Positions 1 to 5,188 of a DNA stretch of 5,188 bases are shown here, piece by piece. A model generated the notes under the pieces. The model was not told where the DNA came from, did no database searches, and saw only the letters and a list, made by a program, of their open reading frames with translations. The position numbers and the translations under genes are program-made. Origin of the DNA: Calditrichota bacterium (GTDB lineage Bacteria > Zhuqueibacterota > Zhuqueibacteria > Oleimicrobiales > Geothermoviventaceae); assembly GCA_013152765.1 (NCBI GenBank), contig JAADFT010000204.1, positions 1-5,188 of the forward strand, given 5' to 3'. Position 1 is the first letter of the stretch, and each line of letters begins with the position of its first letter.

Positions 1-51
1 GAGATCGACATTGCCGAAACGGCCGACAAGCTTCTTGCGGCTTTCAAGTAA
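1..51 (+). CDS. 3' end of an unidentified gene (partial)
   Basis: Frame 1 is open from the window edge to TAA at 49-51 and gives the 16-residue tail EIDIAETADKLLAAFK. The acidic start followed by an alanine/leucine-rich stretch ending in lysine looks like an amphipathic C-terminal helix. That is typical of soluble cytoplasmic proteins but not diagnostic of any family, so no function is assigned. The call rests on three things: the uninterrupted frame, the protein-like composition, and a strong stem-loop starting 13 bases after the stop, as expected at a gene end. The frame could be open by chance over so short a stretch. Confidence 0.6.
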   Translation, partial: EIDIAETADKLLAAFK

Positions 52-64
52 GGTTGTAATTTTG

Positions 65-96
65 CAGGGGCGGGCTCAAGCACGATCCCGCCCCTG
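65..96 (+). terminator. Perfect 10-bp GC-rich stem-loop, terminator-like
   Basis: The arms caggggcggg (65-74) and cccgcccctg (87-96) are exact reverse complements around a 12-base loop, and 64/97 can add a G-U pair. The hairpin begins 13 bases after the stop of the partial gene, where a terminator would sit. The 3' flank (tctgacgc) has no T-run, so it is not a canonical intrinsic terminator on this strand, and the other strand has only a short T-rich flank. It may act as a U-less terminator or as a 3'-end stabiliser. Confidence 0.45.
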
Positions 97-211
97 TCTG
101 ACGCACGGTTCTGGGGGATTCTCTTCTGCACTAACGCAAATTCGGGGCCATTGTGAAGTGACGCGTCTGCGTCGCCGAACTTTTCTCCTTCAAACCGCTG
201 TGAAATTGGCG

Positions 212-244
212 GTCCGTCCTGCGCGGACTTGAGGCGGGACGGAT
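212..244 (+). promoter_or_regulatory. 11-bp stem-loop in the leader of the B3/B4 gene
   Basis: Bases 212-222 pair with 234-244. The core ccgtcctgc/gcgggacgg includes one G-U pair, and the outer end adds a T-A and a G-U pair. The loop is 11 bases (223-233). The structure ends 35 bases before the ribosome binding site at 280-284. A start at TTG 229 would lie inside its loop, which is one more reason to prefer GTG 292. It could be a leader element or a protein-binding site. No riboswitch class is recognised. Confidence 0.35.
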
Positions 245-279
245 GGCTGCGACGGAGCCACCCTGGGATTCGAAAGAGC

Positions 280-284
280 GGGAG
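280..284 (+). promoter_or_regulatory. Ribosome binding site that decides the B3/B4 start
   Basis: GGGAG at 280-284 lies 7 bases before GTG 292. The only longer choice, TTG 229, has no comparable site and adds 21 residues of low-complexity, Arg-rich sequence unlike the family. GTG 292 is therefore preferred. Confidence 0.6.
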
Positions 285-291
285 CTGTGCT

Positions 292-963
292 GTGGCGCGT
301 GTACCCGAGATTCAGCTTGACGACAGCGTAACCGGACGTTTGCTGCTGGGCTGCGTGTTCGTGAGTGGACTGCGTGTCCGGGAAAGCGACCCTGTGCTGG
401 AAGCCGAAATGGCGGCGTTTGCTGAGGATCTCAAGGCCCAATTGGGTGCTCCCGAGGCGTTACGCGAGGCTCTGGCACCAGCACGACGGTTGTACCGGGC
501 TTTCGGCGTGGAGCCAACCAAGCGACGACCGTCGTCGGAAGCACTGATTCGTCGGGTACTGAAGGGCAAAGGCCTTTACCGGATCAACACACTGGTGGAC
601 GTCTGCAACTGGTGCTCGATGGAGTTTGCCCTCCCGGTTGGTCTGTACGACACGGACAGGATCAAAGGCAACGTGGTGTGCAGGGTCGGAAGGGAAGGTG
701 AGGGGTACGCCGGGATTCGCAAAGACTGGGTGAACGTGGCTGGACGCATCACACTTGCCGACAGCCAGGGACCGTTTGGCAACCCGAGCTCTGATTCCCT
801 GCGCACCAGCGTGGATCTGGGCACCCGTTCCGTGCTCTTCGTTCTGTTCGCCCCTGCGGACTGCCCTGCAGCTGAGCTGGAGGCGCATCTGGAGCGCGCC
901 GCTGACCGCCTGATTCGCCTCAACGGAGGCGAGGTGGTGGACAGGCAAGTGCTGGGCGCGTAG
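292..963 (+). CDS. Free-standing B3/B4-domain protein (PheRS beta editing-domain family)
   Basis: This 223-residue soluble protein consists almost entirely of a B3/B4 domain (COG3382-type). In the phenylalanyl-tRNA synthetase beta subunit that domain carries the editing site that removes tyrosine from mischarged tRNA-Phe. The sequence shows three family hallmarks: LYRAFGVEPTKRRPSS (67-82); the block Y96-D120, with N99 and N106 in NTLVDVCNWCS and ALPVGLYD (113-120); and DSQGPFGNPSSDSLRT (157-172). The length fits single-domain members (about 220-240). There is no aminoacylation core, B5 domain, signal peptide or membrane segment. GTG 292 has a good ribosome binding site. The gene stands alone, 240 bases after the previous stop and 566 before the next start. 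A trans-editing or aminoacyl-tRNA-related role is inference. Family membership is much surer than function. Confidence 0.9.
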   Translation: MARVPEIQLDDSVTGRLLLGCVFVSGLRVRESDPVLEAEMAAFAEDLKAQLGAPEALREALAPARRLYRAFGVEPTKRRPSSEALIRRVLKGKGLYRINTLVDVCNWCSMEFALPVGLYDTDRIKGNVVCRVGREGEGYAGIRKDWVNVAGRITLADSQGPFGNPSSDSLRTSVDLGTRSVLFVLFAPADCPAAELEAHLERAADRLIRLNGGEVVDRQVLGA

Positions 964-1028
964 ACGCTGGGTCTGTGCGCTTGCTTGATCTTTGCAGGCT
1001 GACACACAGGCCGGGAGCGTCTACCCGC
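956..1028 (+). terminator. Extended interrupted stem-loop across the B3/B4 stop codon
   Basis: Nested complementary segments build one long hairpin. Bases 960-968 pair perfectly with 1016-1024 (9 bp, including the TAG stop). Beyond one mismatch, 956-958 pair with 1026-1028. Inside, 970-977 pair with 1005-1012 (8 bp, one G-U), and 979-984 pair with 994-999 (6 bp, one G-U) under a 9-base loop. That is about 26 pairs in 73 bases. No T-run follows, so termination is only one reading. mRNA 3'-end protection or a processed small RNA are others. Pairing was worked out by eye without an energy calculation. Confidence 0.4.
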
Positions 1029-1270
1029 GTTTCGCAGGAAAGCGCGTGGAAACATGCCTGCCCGGCGGCATCCGTAAGCAACTGCTCGCTTCACGCGAGA
1101 CTTCATCCCTTCGGTAAAATCCCAGCCGTCGCCGAACTTCCCAACATCGACTGCCTGGTTCTTCCGAATCCCTTGCCTCTGATGCGGTGAGTTTTGCTAG
1201 GTTTGAGCGGCGTTTTCTGACCGGCGGGCTGACTGCCTGGTCGGGAGCCGACGCCCGCATCGGGAACGGG

Positions 1271-1365
1271 TTGACCGTTTGGCGGCTTGTGTTCAGAGGC
1301 GCCTGTTTCCCTCTCCTGGACAAGCGAGTTCCCTTCCCACCTGGGCTTGCATTTCAAACGGTCAA
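1271..1365 (+). repeat. 11-bp perfect inverted repeat enclosing smaller hairpins, possible structured leader RNA
   Basis: ttgaccgtttg (1271-1281) is the exact reverse complement of caaacggtcaa (1355-1365); 1282/1354 adds a G-U pair. Between the arms, gcttgt (1285-1290) pairs with acaagc (1320-1325). Inside that, agagg (1295-1299) pairs with cctct (1310-1314), and ccc (1336-1338) can pair with ggg (1343-1345). The result resembles a three-way junction closed by a long basal helix, ending 164 bases before the protease start. It matches no RNA class I recognise. It might instead be spaced protein-binding half-sites or chance. Confidence 0.35.
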
Positions 1366-1467
1366 TGTCTACATTTCTGACGGCTTGAGGCCCTACTGCG
1401 GACAGCAAGCTGCGGGGGCGTCAAAAAGTGCGGCGTTTGTTTTGCGAATCCTGCTCAGCTTCCAGTA

Positions 1468-1497
1468 CCGGGTGGACCCGGACAAAGGGGCGTCCGG
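1468..1497 (+). promoter_or_regulatory. Two mutually exclusive hairpins upstream of the protease start
   Basis: ccggg (1468-1472) pairs with cccgg (1477-1481) across a 4-base loop. Alternatively ccggac (1478-1483) pairs with gtccgg (1492-1497) across an 8-base loop. The two share bases 1478-1481 and cannot form together. They end 22 bases before the Shine-Dalgarno sequence, a position compatible with translational or attenuation control. No leader peptide or ligand-binding fold is recognised. Confidence 0.3.
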
Positions 1498-1519
1498 ATC
1501 GTGAGTGTACTCAGAAACC

Positions 1520-1525
1520 GGGAGG
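1520..1525 (+). promoter_or_regulatory. Strong Shine-Dalgarno that fixes the protease start
   Basis: GGGAGG ends 4 bases before ATG 1530. This selects the ATG over the upstream in-frame GTG 1428, whose extra 34 residues would hide the signal peptide behind an unlikely Cys/Arg-rich leader. Confidence 0.8.
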
Positions 1526-1529
1526 CAAA

Positions 1530-4500
1530 ATGTCTTCGTTGCGGCGAATTTTGACGGTGCTTTGTGTGTTCCTCTTGTTTGGCTTCTCGCTCTGGGCGGC
1601 TGAACCGATCAAGTTCGGTCGGACTCCTGCTCCCTCGCCGAACGGCAAGGAAGTGGCGTTCTCCTACCAGGGCGACCTCTGGAAGGTGTCGATCGAAGGC
1701 GGCCGAGCACAGCGGCTCACGGTGCACGAGGCCTACGACTGGAAGCCGGTCTGGTCGCCTGACGGCAGCGAAATCGCTTTTTCCTCCGCCCGTTGGGGCA
1801 ACGACGACGTGTACGTCATCCCCGCAGACGGCGGGGAGCCGGAGCGCCTGACCTTTTTCTCCTCGTCGGATGAGGTAACGGACTGGATGCCGGACGGCAA
1901 AGGGATCGTTTTCAGCTCCAGACGCGACTTTTACTACCATCGGATGCCGATCACTTACGTTGTCCCTCGCAAAGGGGGAACACCCAAATCGTTGCTGCGC
2001 GAGTACGGAAAGGATGCCAAAGTTTCGCCGGACGGGCGCTGGATCGTCTTCTCTCGTGGCCCTGCCTGGTGGTACCGCAAACACTACCGCGGCAGCAGCA
2101 ACCCGGACATCTGGCTCTACGACCGTGACAAACACACATTTCGCCGCCTCACGGATCACCCCGGCTACGACTTCTACCCGATGTGGTCGCCTGACTCGAA
2201 GTGGATCTACTGGGTGACGGATGTCGACGGCACCTTCAACATCTGGCGGATGGACCTGCAGGGCAAGCAGCGCAAGCAGCTGACGTTCCACAAGGACGAC
2301 GGTGTGCGAGCGCCGTCGATCAGCCGGGACGGCTCTGTGATCGCTTACGAGCGCGGAGCGGACCTGTACGTGGTGCCAACAACGGGAGGTAAACCTCGCC
2401 GCCTGGAAATCTACGCGCCGACCGATCCGAAGGTCAATCTGGTGGAGACCAAAACGTTCACCAGCAAGGCGACGGAAATGGCTGTGTCGCCGGACGGAAA
2501 GGAAATCGCTTTCGTCGTTCGTGGGGAGATTTTCGTCATGCCGGAGAAAGGCGGCAAGGCACACCGCATCACCAGCAACCCCGCCCGCGATTTTCAGGTG
2601 AGCTGGTCGCCGACTGGCGACACGCTGGTGTTCGTGTCCGACCGAAACGGCAACCAGGACGTGTTCCTGGCGTTTTCGGCTGACACGTCGGAGAAGAGCC
2701 TGGCCCGAACCCTGAAGGTCCGCGTTGTTCAGCTCACGGACTCTCCTTTGAACGATTTTTCGCCAGCGTTTTCCCCGGATGGCAAACGAATCGCCTACGT
2801 GCATTACCTGGGCGACCTGATGGTGATGGACGCCGACGGTGGACACAAACGAAAAATCGTCAGTGGTTGGGATGCGCCGGAGTTCGCCTGGTCACCGGAC
2901 GGCAAGTGGATTGCCTACTCAAGAAATGACAACGATTTCAACCAGGACGTGTGGATCATTCCGGCAAAGGGCGGGAAGGCCGTCAACGTCTCGATGCACC
3001 CTGACAACGACTGGGGCCCTGTGTGGTCGAAGGATGGCCGAAAGCTCGGCTTTGTTTCCCGCCGCGCTGGCAACAACGTGGACATCTGGTTTGTCTTCTT
3101 GCGGAAGGAAGATTTCGAGAAGACCAAGGAAGACTGGCAGGAGGAGGAAACCGCTGCCGAGGCGAAAAAGGAAGGCAAGGAGAAGAAACCGGTCGAAGTC
3201 AAAATCGATTTTCAGGAAATCGACAAACGGGTGAAGCGTGTCACGTCCCTGCCTGGCGAGGAAACCGGCCTGGCGATTTCACCGGATGGGAAGACCTTTG
3301 CCTTCTCGGCGAATGCGGGCGGGAAGCGCGACCTGTACACGGTCAAGTGGGACGGTTCGGAGTTGAAGCGGCTGACCACGGGTGGCAGCGCGCCCGGATT
3401 TGTCCAGTGGTCCAAAGATGGCAAACGGCTCTACTACCTGAGCAAGGGCACGGTTCGCTCTGTGGGTGCGAAAGACGGAAAGGCCAAGTCGCACAGTTTC
3501 AGGGCCAGGATGGTGATTGACCACAGGGCGGAGCGGCTGCAAAAATTCGACGAAGCGTGGCAAACGCTGAACCACCGCTTCTACGATCCCAACTTCCACG
3601 GTTGCGACTGGAAGGCCATGTGGCGTAAGTACAGGCCGCTGGCTGCTCAGGCGGCTACGATCCACGATTTCAACGACGTGGTCAGCCTGATGCTTGGGGA
3701 GCTGAACGCTTCCCACCTCGGAATCTCTGGGCCGAGCGTTGGGCCGAAGGTGAGCACTGGCATGCTGGGACTCTGGTTTGACGAGTCGTACAACGGCAGA
3801 GGGTTGAAGGTTGCAGCCGTTCTGCCGAAAGGGCCCTGCGACCACGAGCGCTCGCGCCTGCATGCCGGAGACGTTGTGACGGCCATCGACGGTACGCCAG
3901 TCAGTTGGGACGTGAACATCCACAAGCTGCTGAACGACAAAGTCGGTGAAAAGGTCATTCTTTCTGTGCGAGACGGGAGCGGCAAGGAACGAGAGGTCGT
4001 TGTTCGCCCGATCAGTCAAAGCCGTTTCACGGATCTGGAGTACGAACGCTGGGTACGCGAGAAACGTGCACTCGTGGAGCGACTCAGTCACGGACGAATT
4101 GGCTACGTGCACATTCGCGGAATGAGCATGCCGAGCGTGGAGCAATTTGAGCAGGAGCTTTACTCGGTGGCTCACGACAAAGATGCTCTGATCATCGACG
4201 TGCGCAACAACGGCGGAGGCTGGACGACGGACTACATGCTTGCCATTCTGGCCCCGCGGATGCACGCCTACACGATCCCGCGCGGCGGAGGAAAGGGCTA
4301 CCCCCAGACGCGCCTGCCGATGTACTGGTGGAGCAAGCCGATCGTGGCCATGTGCAACGAGTACAGCTTCAGCAACGCCGAGATTTTCTCGCACGCCATC
4401 AAGACTTTGAAGCGCGGCAAGGTCGTAGGGGCGCCGACGGGAGGGCTGGTGATCAGCACCGGGGCAATCAGCCTGATCGACGGAGCCTCGTTCCGCGTGC

Positions 4501-4667
4501 CGTTCCGCGGCTGGTACGTCGCGGGGACGGGCGTGAACATGGAAAACCACGGCTGCGTGCCCGACGTCGTCGTGTGGGACCAGCCCGGTGACGCCGAACA
4601 GCACCGCGACCGGCAGCTCGAAAAAGCCGTGGAGGTCATGCTTTCTGAGCTCGAGGCAGCAAAATAG
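1530..4667 (+). CDS. Exported tricorn-type protease (peptidase family S41)
   Basis: This 1045-residue serine protease homologue resembles archaeal tricorn, which cuts peptides released by the proteasome. Residues 1-23 form a signal peptide (basic SSLRR, hydrophobic core, likely cut after SLWA), so it acts outside the cytoplasm, unlike archaeal tricorn. Thirteen beta-propeller blades are marked by SPDGK-like motifs. Six begin at 36, 76, 120, 166, 220 and 265; seven begin at 320, 360, 415, 455, 500, 584 and 628. This is tricorn's 6 + 7 layout. A Lys/Glu-rich insert (525-553) separates blades 11 and 12. Helical C1 follows (about 661-735), then PDZ (about 738-829), then the C2 catalytic domain with DVRNNGGG (890-897). 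The proposed active site is S728 and H729 (in LNASHLG), nucleophile S948 (in SFSNAE) and E1005 (in MENHGCVPD). From memory, the spacings H-219-S and S-57-E are nearly those of Thermoplasma tricorn. N949 replaces the usual Asp after the nucleophile. Likely role: degrading peptides in the periplasm or outside the cell. No tricorn-factor aminopeptidase lies nearby. Confidence 0.95.
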   Translation: MSSLRRILTVLCVFLLFGFSLWAAEPIKFGRTPAPSPNGKEVAFSYQGDLWKVSIEGGRAQRLTVHEAYDWKPVWSPDGSEIAFSSARWGNDDVYVIPADGGEPERLTFFSSSDEVTDWMPDGKGIVFSSRRDFYYHRMPITYVVPRKGGTPKSLLREYGKDAKVSPDGRWIVFSRGPAWWYRKHYRGSSNPDIWLYDRDKHTFRRLTDHPGYDFYPMWSPDSKWIYWVTDVDGTFNIWRMDLQGKQRKQLTFHKDDGVRAPSISRDGSVIAYERGADLYVVPTTGGKPRRLEIYAPTDPKVNLVETKTFTSKATEMAVSPDGKEIAFVVRGEIFVMPEKGGKAHRITSNPARDFQVSWSPTGDTLVFVSDRNGNQDVFLAFSADTSEKSLARTLKVRVVQLTDSPLNDFSPAFSPDGKRIAYVHYLGDLMVMDADGGHKRKIVSGWDAPEFAWSPDGKWIAYSRNDNDFNQDVWIIPAKGGKAVNVSMHPDNDWGPVWSKDGRKLGFVSRRAGNNVDIWFVFLRKEDFEKTKEDWQEEETAAEAKKEGKEKKPVEVKIDFQEIDKRVKRVTSLPGEETGLAISPDGKTFAFSANAGGKRDLYTVKWDGSELKRLTTGGSAPGFVQWSKDGKRLYYLSKGTVRSVGAKDGKAKSHSFRARMVIDHRAERLQKFDEAWQTLNHRFYDPNFHGCDWKAMWRKYRPLAAQAATIHDFNDVVSLMLGELNASHLGISGPSVGPKVSTGMLGLWFDESYNGRGLKVAAVLPKGPCDHERSRLHAGDVVTAIDGTPVSWDVNIHKLLNDKVGEKVILSVRDGSGKEREVVVRPISQSRFTDLEYERWVREKRALVERLSHGRIGYVHIRGMSMPSVEQFEQELYSVAHDKDALIIDVRNNGGGWTTDYMLAILAPRMHAYTIPRGGGKGYPQTRLPMYWWSKPIVAMCNEYSFSNAEIFSHAIKTLKRGKVVGAPTGGLVISTGAISLIDGASFRVPFRGWYVAGTGVNMENHGCVPDVVVWDQPGDAEQHRDRQLEKAVEVMLSELEAAK

Positions 4668-5188
4668 CGGCGGACTGGCGGTCCGAATTGTCGAATATCT
4701 GAAGAGCAGGCCGGGTAGCGCGGCCAGCTCGCAGGAAATCGTTCGGGATGTCATGGCGCTGAGCGGCGTGTCGCCGGCGCTGGCGAACCGCTTGGTGGAA
4801 ACAGCTCTGGAGCACCTGGACCACGTGCAGCCCCTGCCAGAGGGCCGCTGGCAGCTGGTCGAAGGCGTCGGCAAGCCGGTGCGGAATGTTCGATTCGTGT
4901 GTCTGGCTGTGCAACGGAGCTCCGACGCGAGCAGCACCCGCGTGGGCTGGTCGGTTGTGGAGGATGGCACTTGGAGTCCGGGAGCCGCGGTGACCTTGTC
5001 GGCCCGTGAACAGGACGAGGCGGCGGTACCGTTGCTGCTGGGTGCTGAACCCGTTGTGTTCGCCCGACGCGAGGCTGGTGTGAGCGCAGCGCTTGCCTGG
5101 GTACGCGGACTGAGCGGCGCTGTGGAGCGGGTTTGGGAGCTCCGGCGCGCGGTGGAAAATCTGTTTCCCGGCCAGGTGGCTCGCGAAC
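4588..5188 (+). CDS. Winged-helix protein with a degenerate exonuclease-like segment (partial, start uncertain)
   Basis: Frame 1 is open from 4537 to the window edge. From GTG 4588, 200 residues are visible and the gene continues beyond. Residues about 30-92 (LAVRIVEYLKSRPG... to GRWQLVEG) read as a winged helix-turn-helix: three helices, with EGRWQLVEG as the wing. The segment from about residue 98 resembles a DEDD (DnaQ-like) exonuclease: VRFVCLAV in the first-strand position, GWSVVEDGTW next, and a later VWELRRAVENLFPG. The acidic residues expected in such motifs are absent. The protein may be an inactive exonuclease module in a larger nuclease or helicase. This assignment rests on pattern resemblance only. 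Start: GTG 4588 overlaps the protease by 80 bases with a weak GGGA upstream. CTG 4645 has a GGAGG 9 bases before it and overlaps by 23. ATG 4753 would delete the first helix. The overlap suggests co-transcription with the protease. Confidence 0.75.
   Translation, partial: MTPNSTATGSSKKPWRSCFLSSRQQNSGGLAVRIVEYLKSRPGSAASSQEIVRDVMALSGVSPALANRLVETALEHLDHVQPLPEGRWQLVEGVGKPVRNVRFVCLAVQRSSDASSTRVGWSVVEDGTWSPGAAVTLSAREQDEAAVPLLLGAEPVVFARREAGVSAALAWVRGLSGAVERVWELRRAVENLFPGQVARE
4631..4635 (+). promoter_or_regulatory. GGAGG inside the protease end, possible ribosome binding site for the last gene
   Basis: GGAGG at 4631-4635 is 9 bases before CTG 4645, an in-frame codon of the downstream gene, and only 2 bases before ATG 4638, which reads in the protease frame and stops at 4667. 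If functional, it supports a CTG start or translational coupling. It also encodes part of the protease C-terminus, so it may be coincidental. Confidence 0.35.
4671..4685 (+). repeat. Small perfect hairpin after the protease stop
   Basis: cggac (4671-4675) and gtccg (4681-4685) are exact reverse complements with a 5-base loop, starting 3 bases after TAG 4665-4667. No T-run follows and the downstream frame reads through it, so it is not a convincing terminator. It could affect coupling between the two genes or be chance. Confidence 0.3.

Larger units (their letters stand above)
964..1529 (+). other. 566-base stretch without a convincing gene
   Basis: Open frames here (for example 975-1190 and GTG 1187-1504) lack a ribosome binding site and any family resemblance. 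The stretch begins with the 3' half of the 956-1028 stem-loop. A small hairpin follows (ctcgc 1085-1089 with gcgag 1095-1099), then a 13-base word at 1127-1139 that also occurs at 170-182. Next come the inverted repeat 1271-1281/1355-1365 with hairpins between its arms, and two competing hairpins at 1468-1497. No promoter with two good boxes was found, although the promoter of the protease gene must lie here or upstream. No tRNA is seen. Confidence 0.6.

Noticed and set aside
1090..1120. Possible promoter: TAAAAT at 1115-1120 with TTCACG at 1090-1095.
   Set aside because: The spacing of 19 and the poor -35 match make this no better than chance, and there is no support for a start nearby.
1157..1178. 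tRNA T-arm-like string around ggttcttccgaatccc.
   Set aside because: The loop is interrupted relative to the GGTTCGAATCC pattern, and no acceptor stem, D-arm or anticodon arm can be built around it.
1187..1504. 105-codon frame starting at GTG and ending 25 bases before the protease start.
   Set aside because: There is no Shine-Dalgarno, no recognisable domain, and weaker third-position GC than the neighbouring genes. It also overlaps the inverted repeats. A lineage-specific small protein cannot be fully excluded.
1530..1600. Lipoprotein signal based on C12 in the signal peptide.
   Set aside because: The residues before the cysteine (T-V-L) do not fit a lipobox because the -1 position should be small, and C12 lies in the middle of the hydrophobic core.
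1455..2846. 463-codon open frame on the minus strand antisense to the protease.
   Set aside because: It is the antisense shadow of a GC-biased coding strand. Its product is rich in Arg, His and Val with no recognisable domain, while the + strand frame shows clear blade motifs throughout.
2025..3440. Repeated SPDGK-coding segments as DNA tandem repeats.
   Set aside because: They are diverged protein-level beta-propeller blade motifs with irregular spacing, already explained by the protease architecture.
3279..4970. 563-codon open frame on the minus strand.
   Set aside because: Same shadow effect. It runs antisense to the protease catalytic half, whose conserved motifs fix the real frame, and its product matches no family.

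Overview
The window is GC-rich bacterial DNA. All recognisable genes lie on the + strand. The main gene encodes an exported, full-length tricorn-type protease of the kind found in many bacteria. Together with the GC content, this is compatible with groups such as Acidobacteriota or Armatimonadota. Nothing in the window fixes the phylum, so that placement is a weak inference.

Layout: (1) bases 1-51 are the last 16 codons of an unidentified gene, followed by a perfect 10-bp stem-loop (65-96). (2) A 240-base gap carries a second strong stem-loop (212-244) and leads into a free-standing B3/B4-domain protein (GTG 292 to TAG 963). This domain is the editing module of the phenylalanyl-tRNA synthetase beta subunit. 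(3) An extended, interrupted stem-loop (956-1028) is built across that gene's stop codon. (4) A 566-base stretch (964-1529) has no convincing gene. It holds an 11-bp inverted repeat enclosing smaller hairpins (1271-1365) and two mutually exclusive hairpins just before the next ribosome binding site. (5) The tricorn-like protease (ATG 1530 to TAG 4667, 1045 residues) has a signal peptide, 6 + 7 beta-propeller blades, a PDZ domain and an intact Ser-His-Ser-Glu catalytic set. (6) A frame open to the window edge, overlapping or abutting the protease, encodes an N-terminal winged-helix-like segment. After it comes a segment that looks like a DEDD exonuclease fold without its catalytic acids.

How the genes relate: the protease and the last gene overlap or nearly touch and may be co-transcribed, but their apparent roles (extracytoplasmic proteolysis; nucleic-acid binding) do not form an obvious pathway. 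The B3/B4 gene is bounded by structured gaps and looks like a separate unit. I see no mobile element, CRISPR array, tRNA, rRNA or defence locus. The parts least explained by known families are the structured non-coding segments and the apparently degenerate exonuclease-like protein at the right end.
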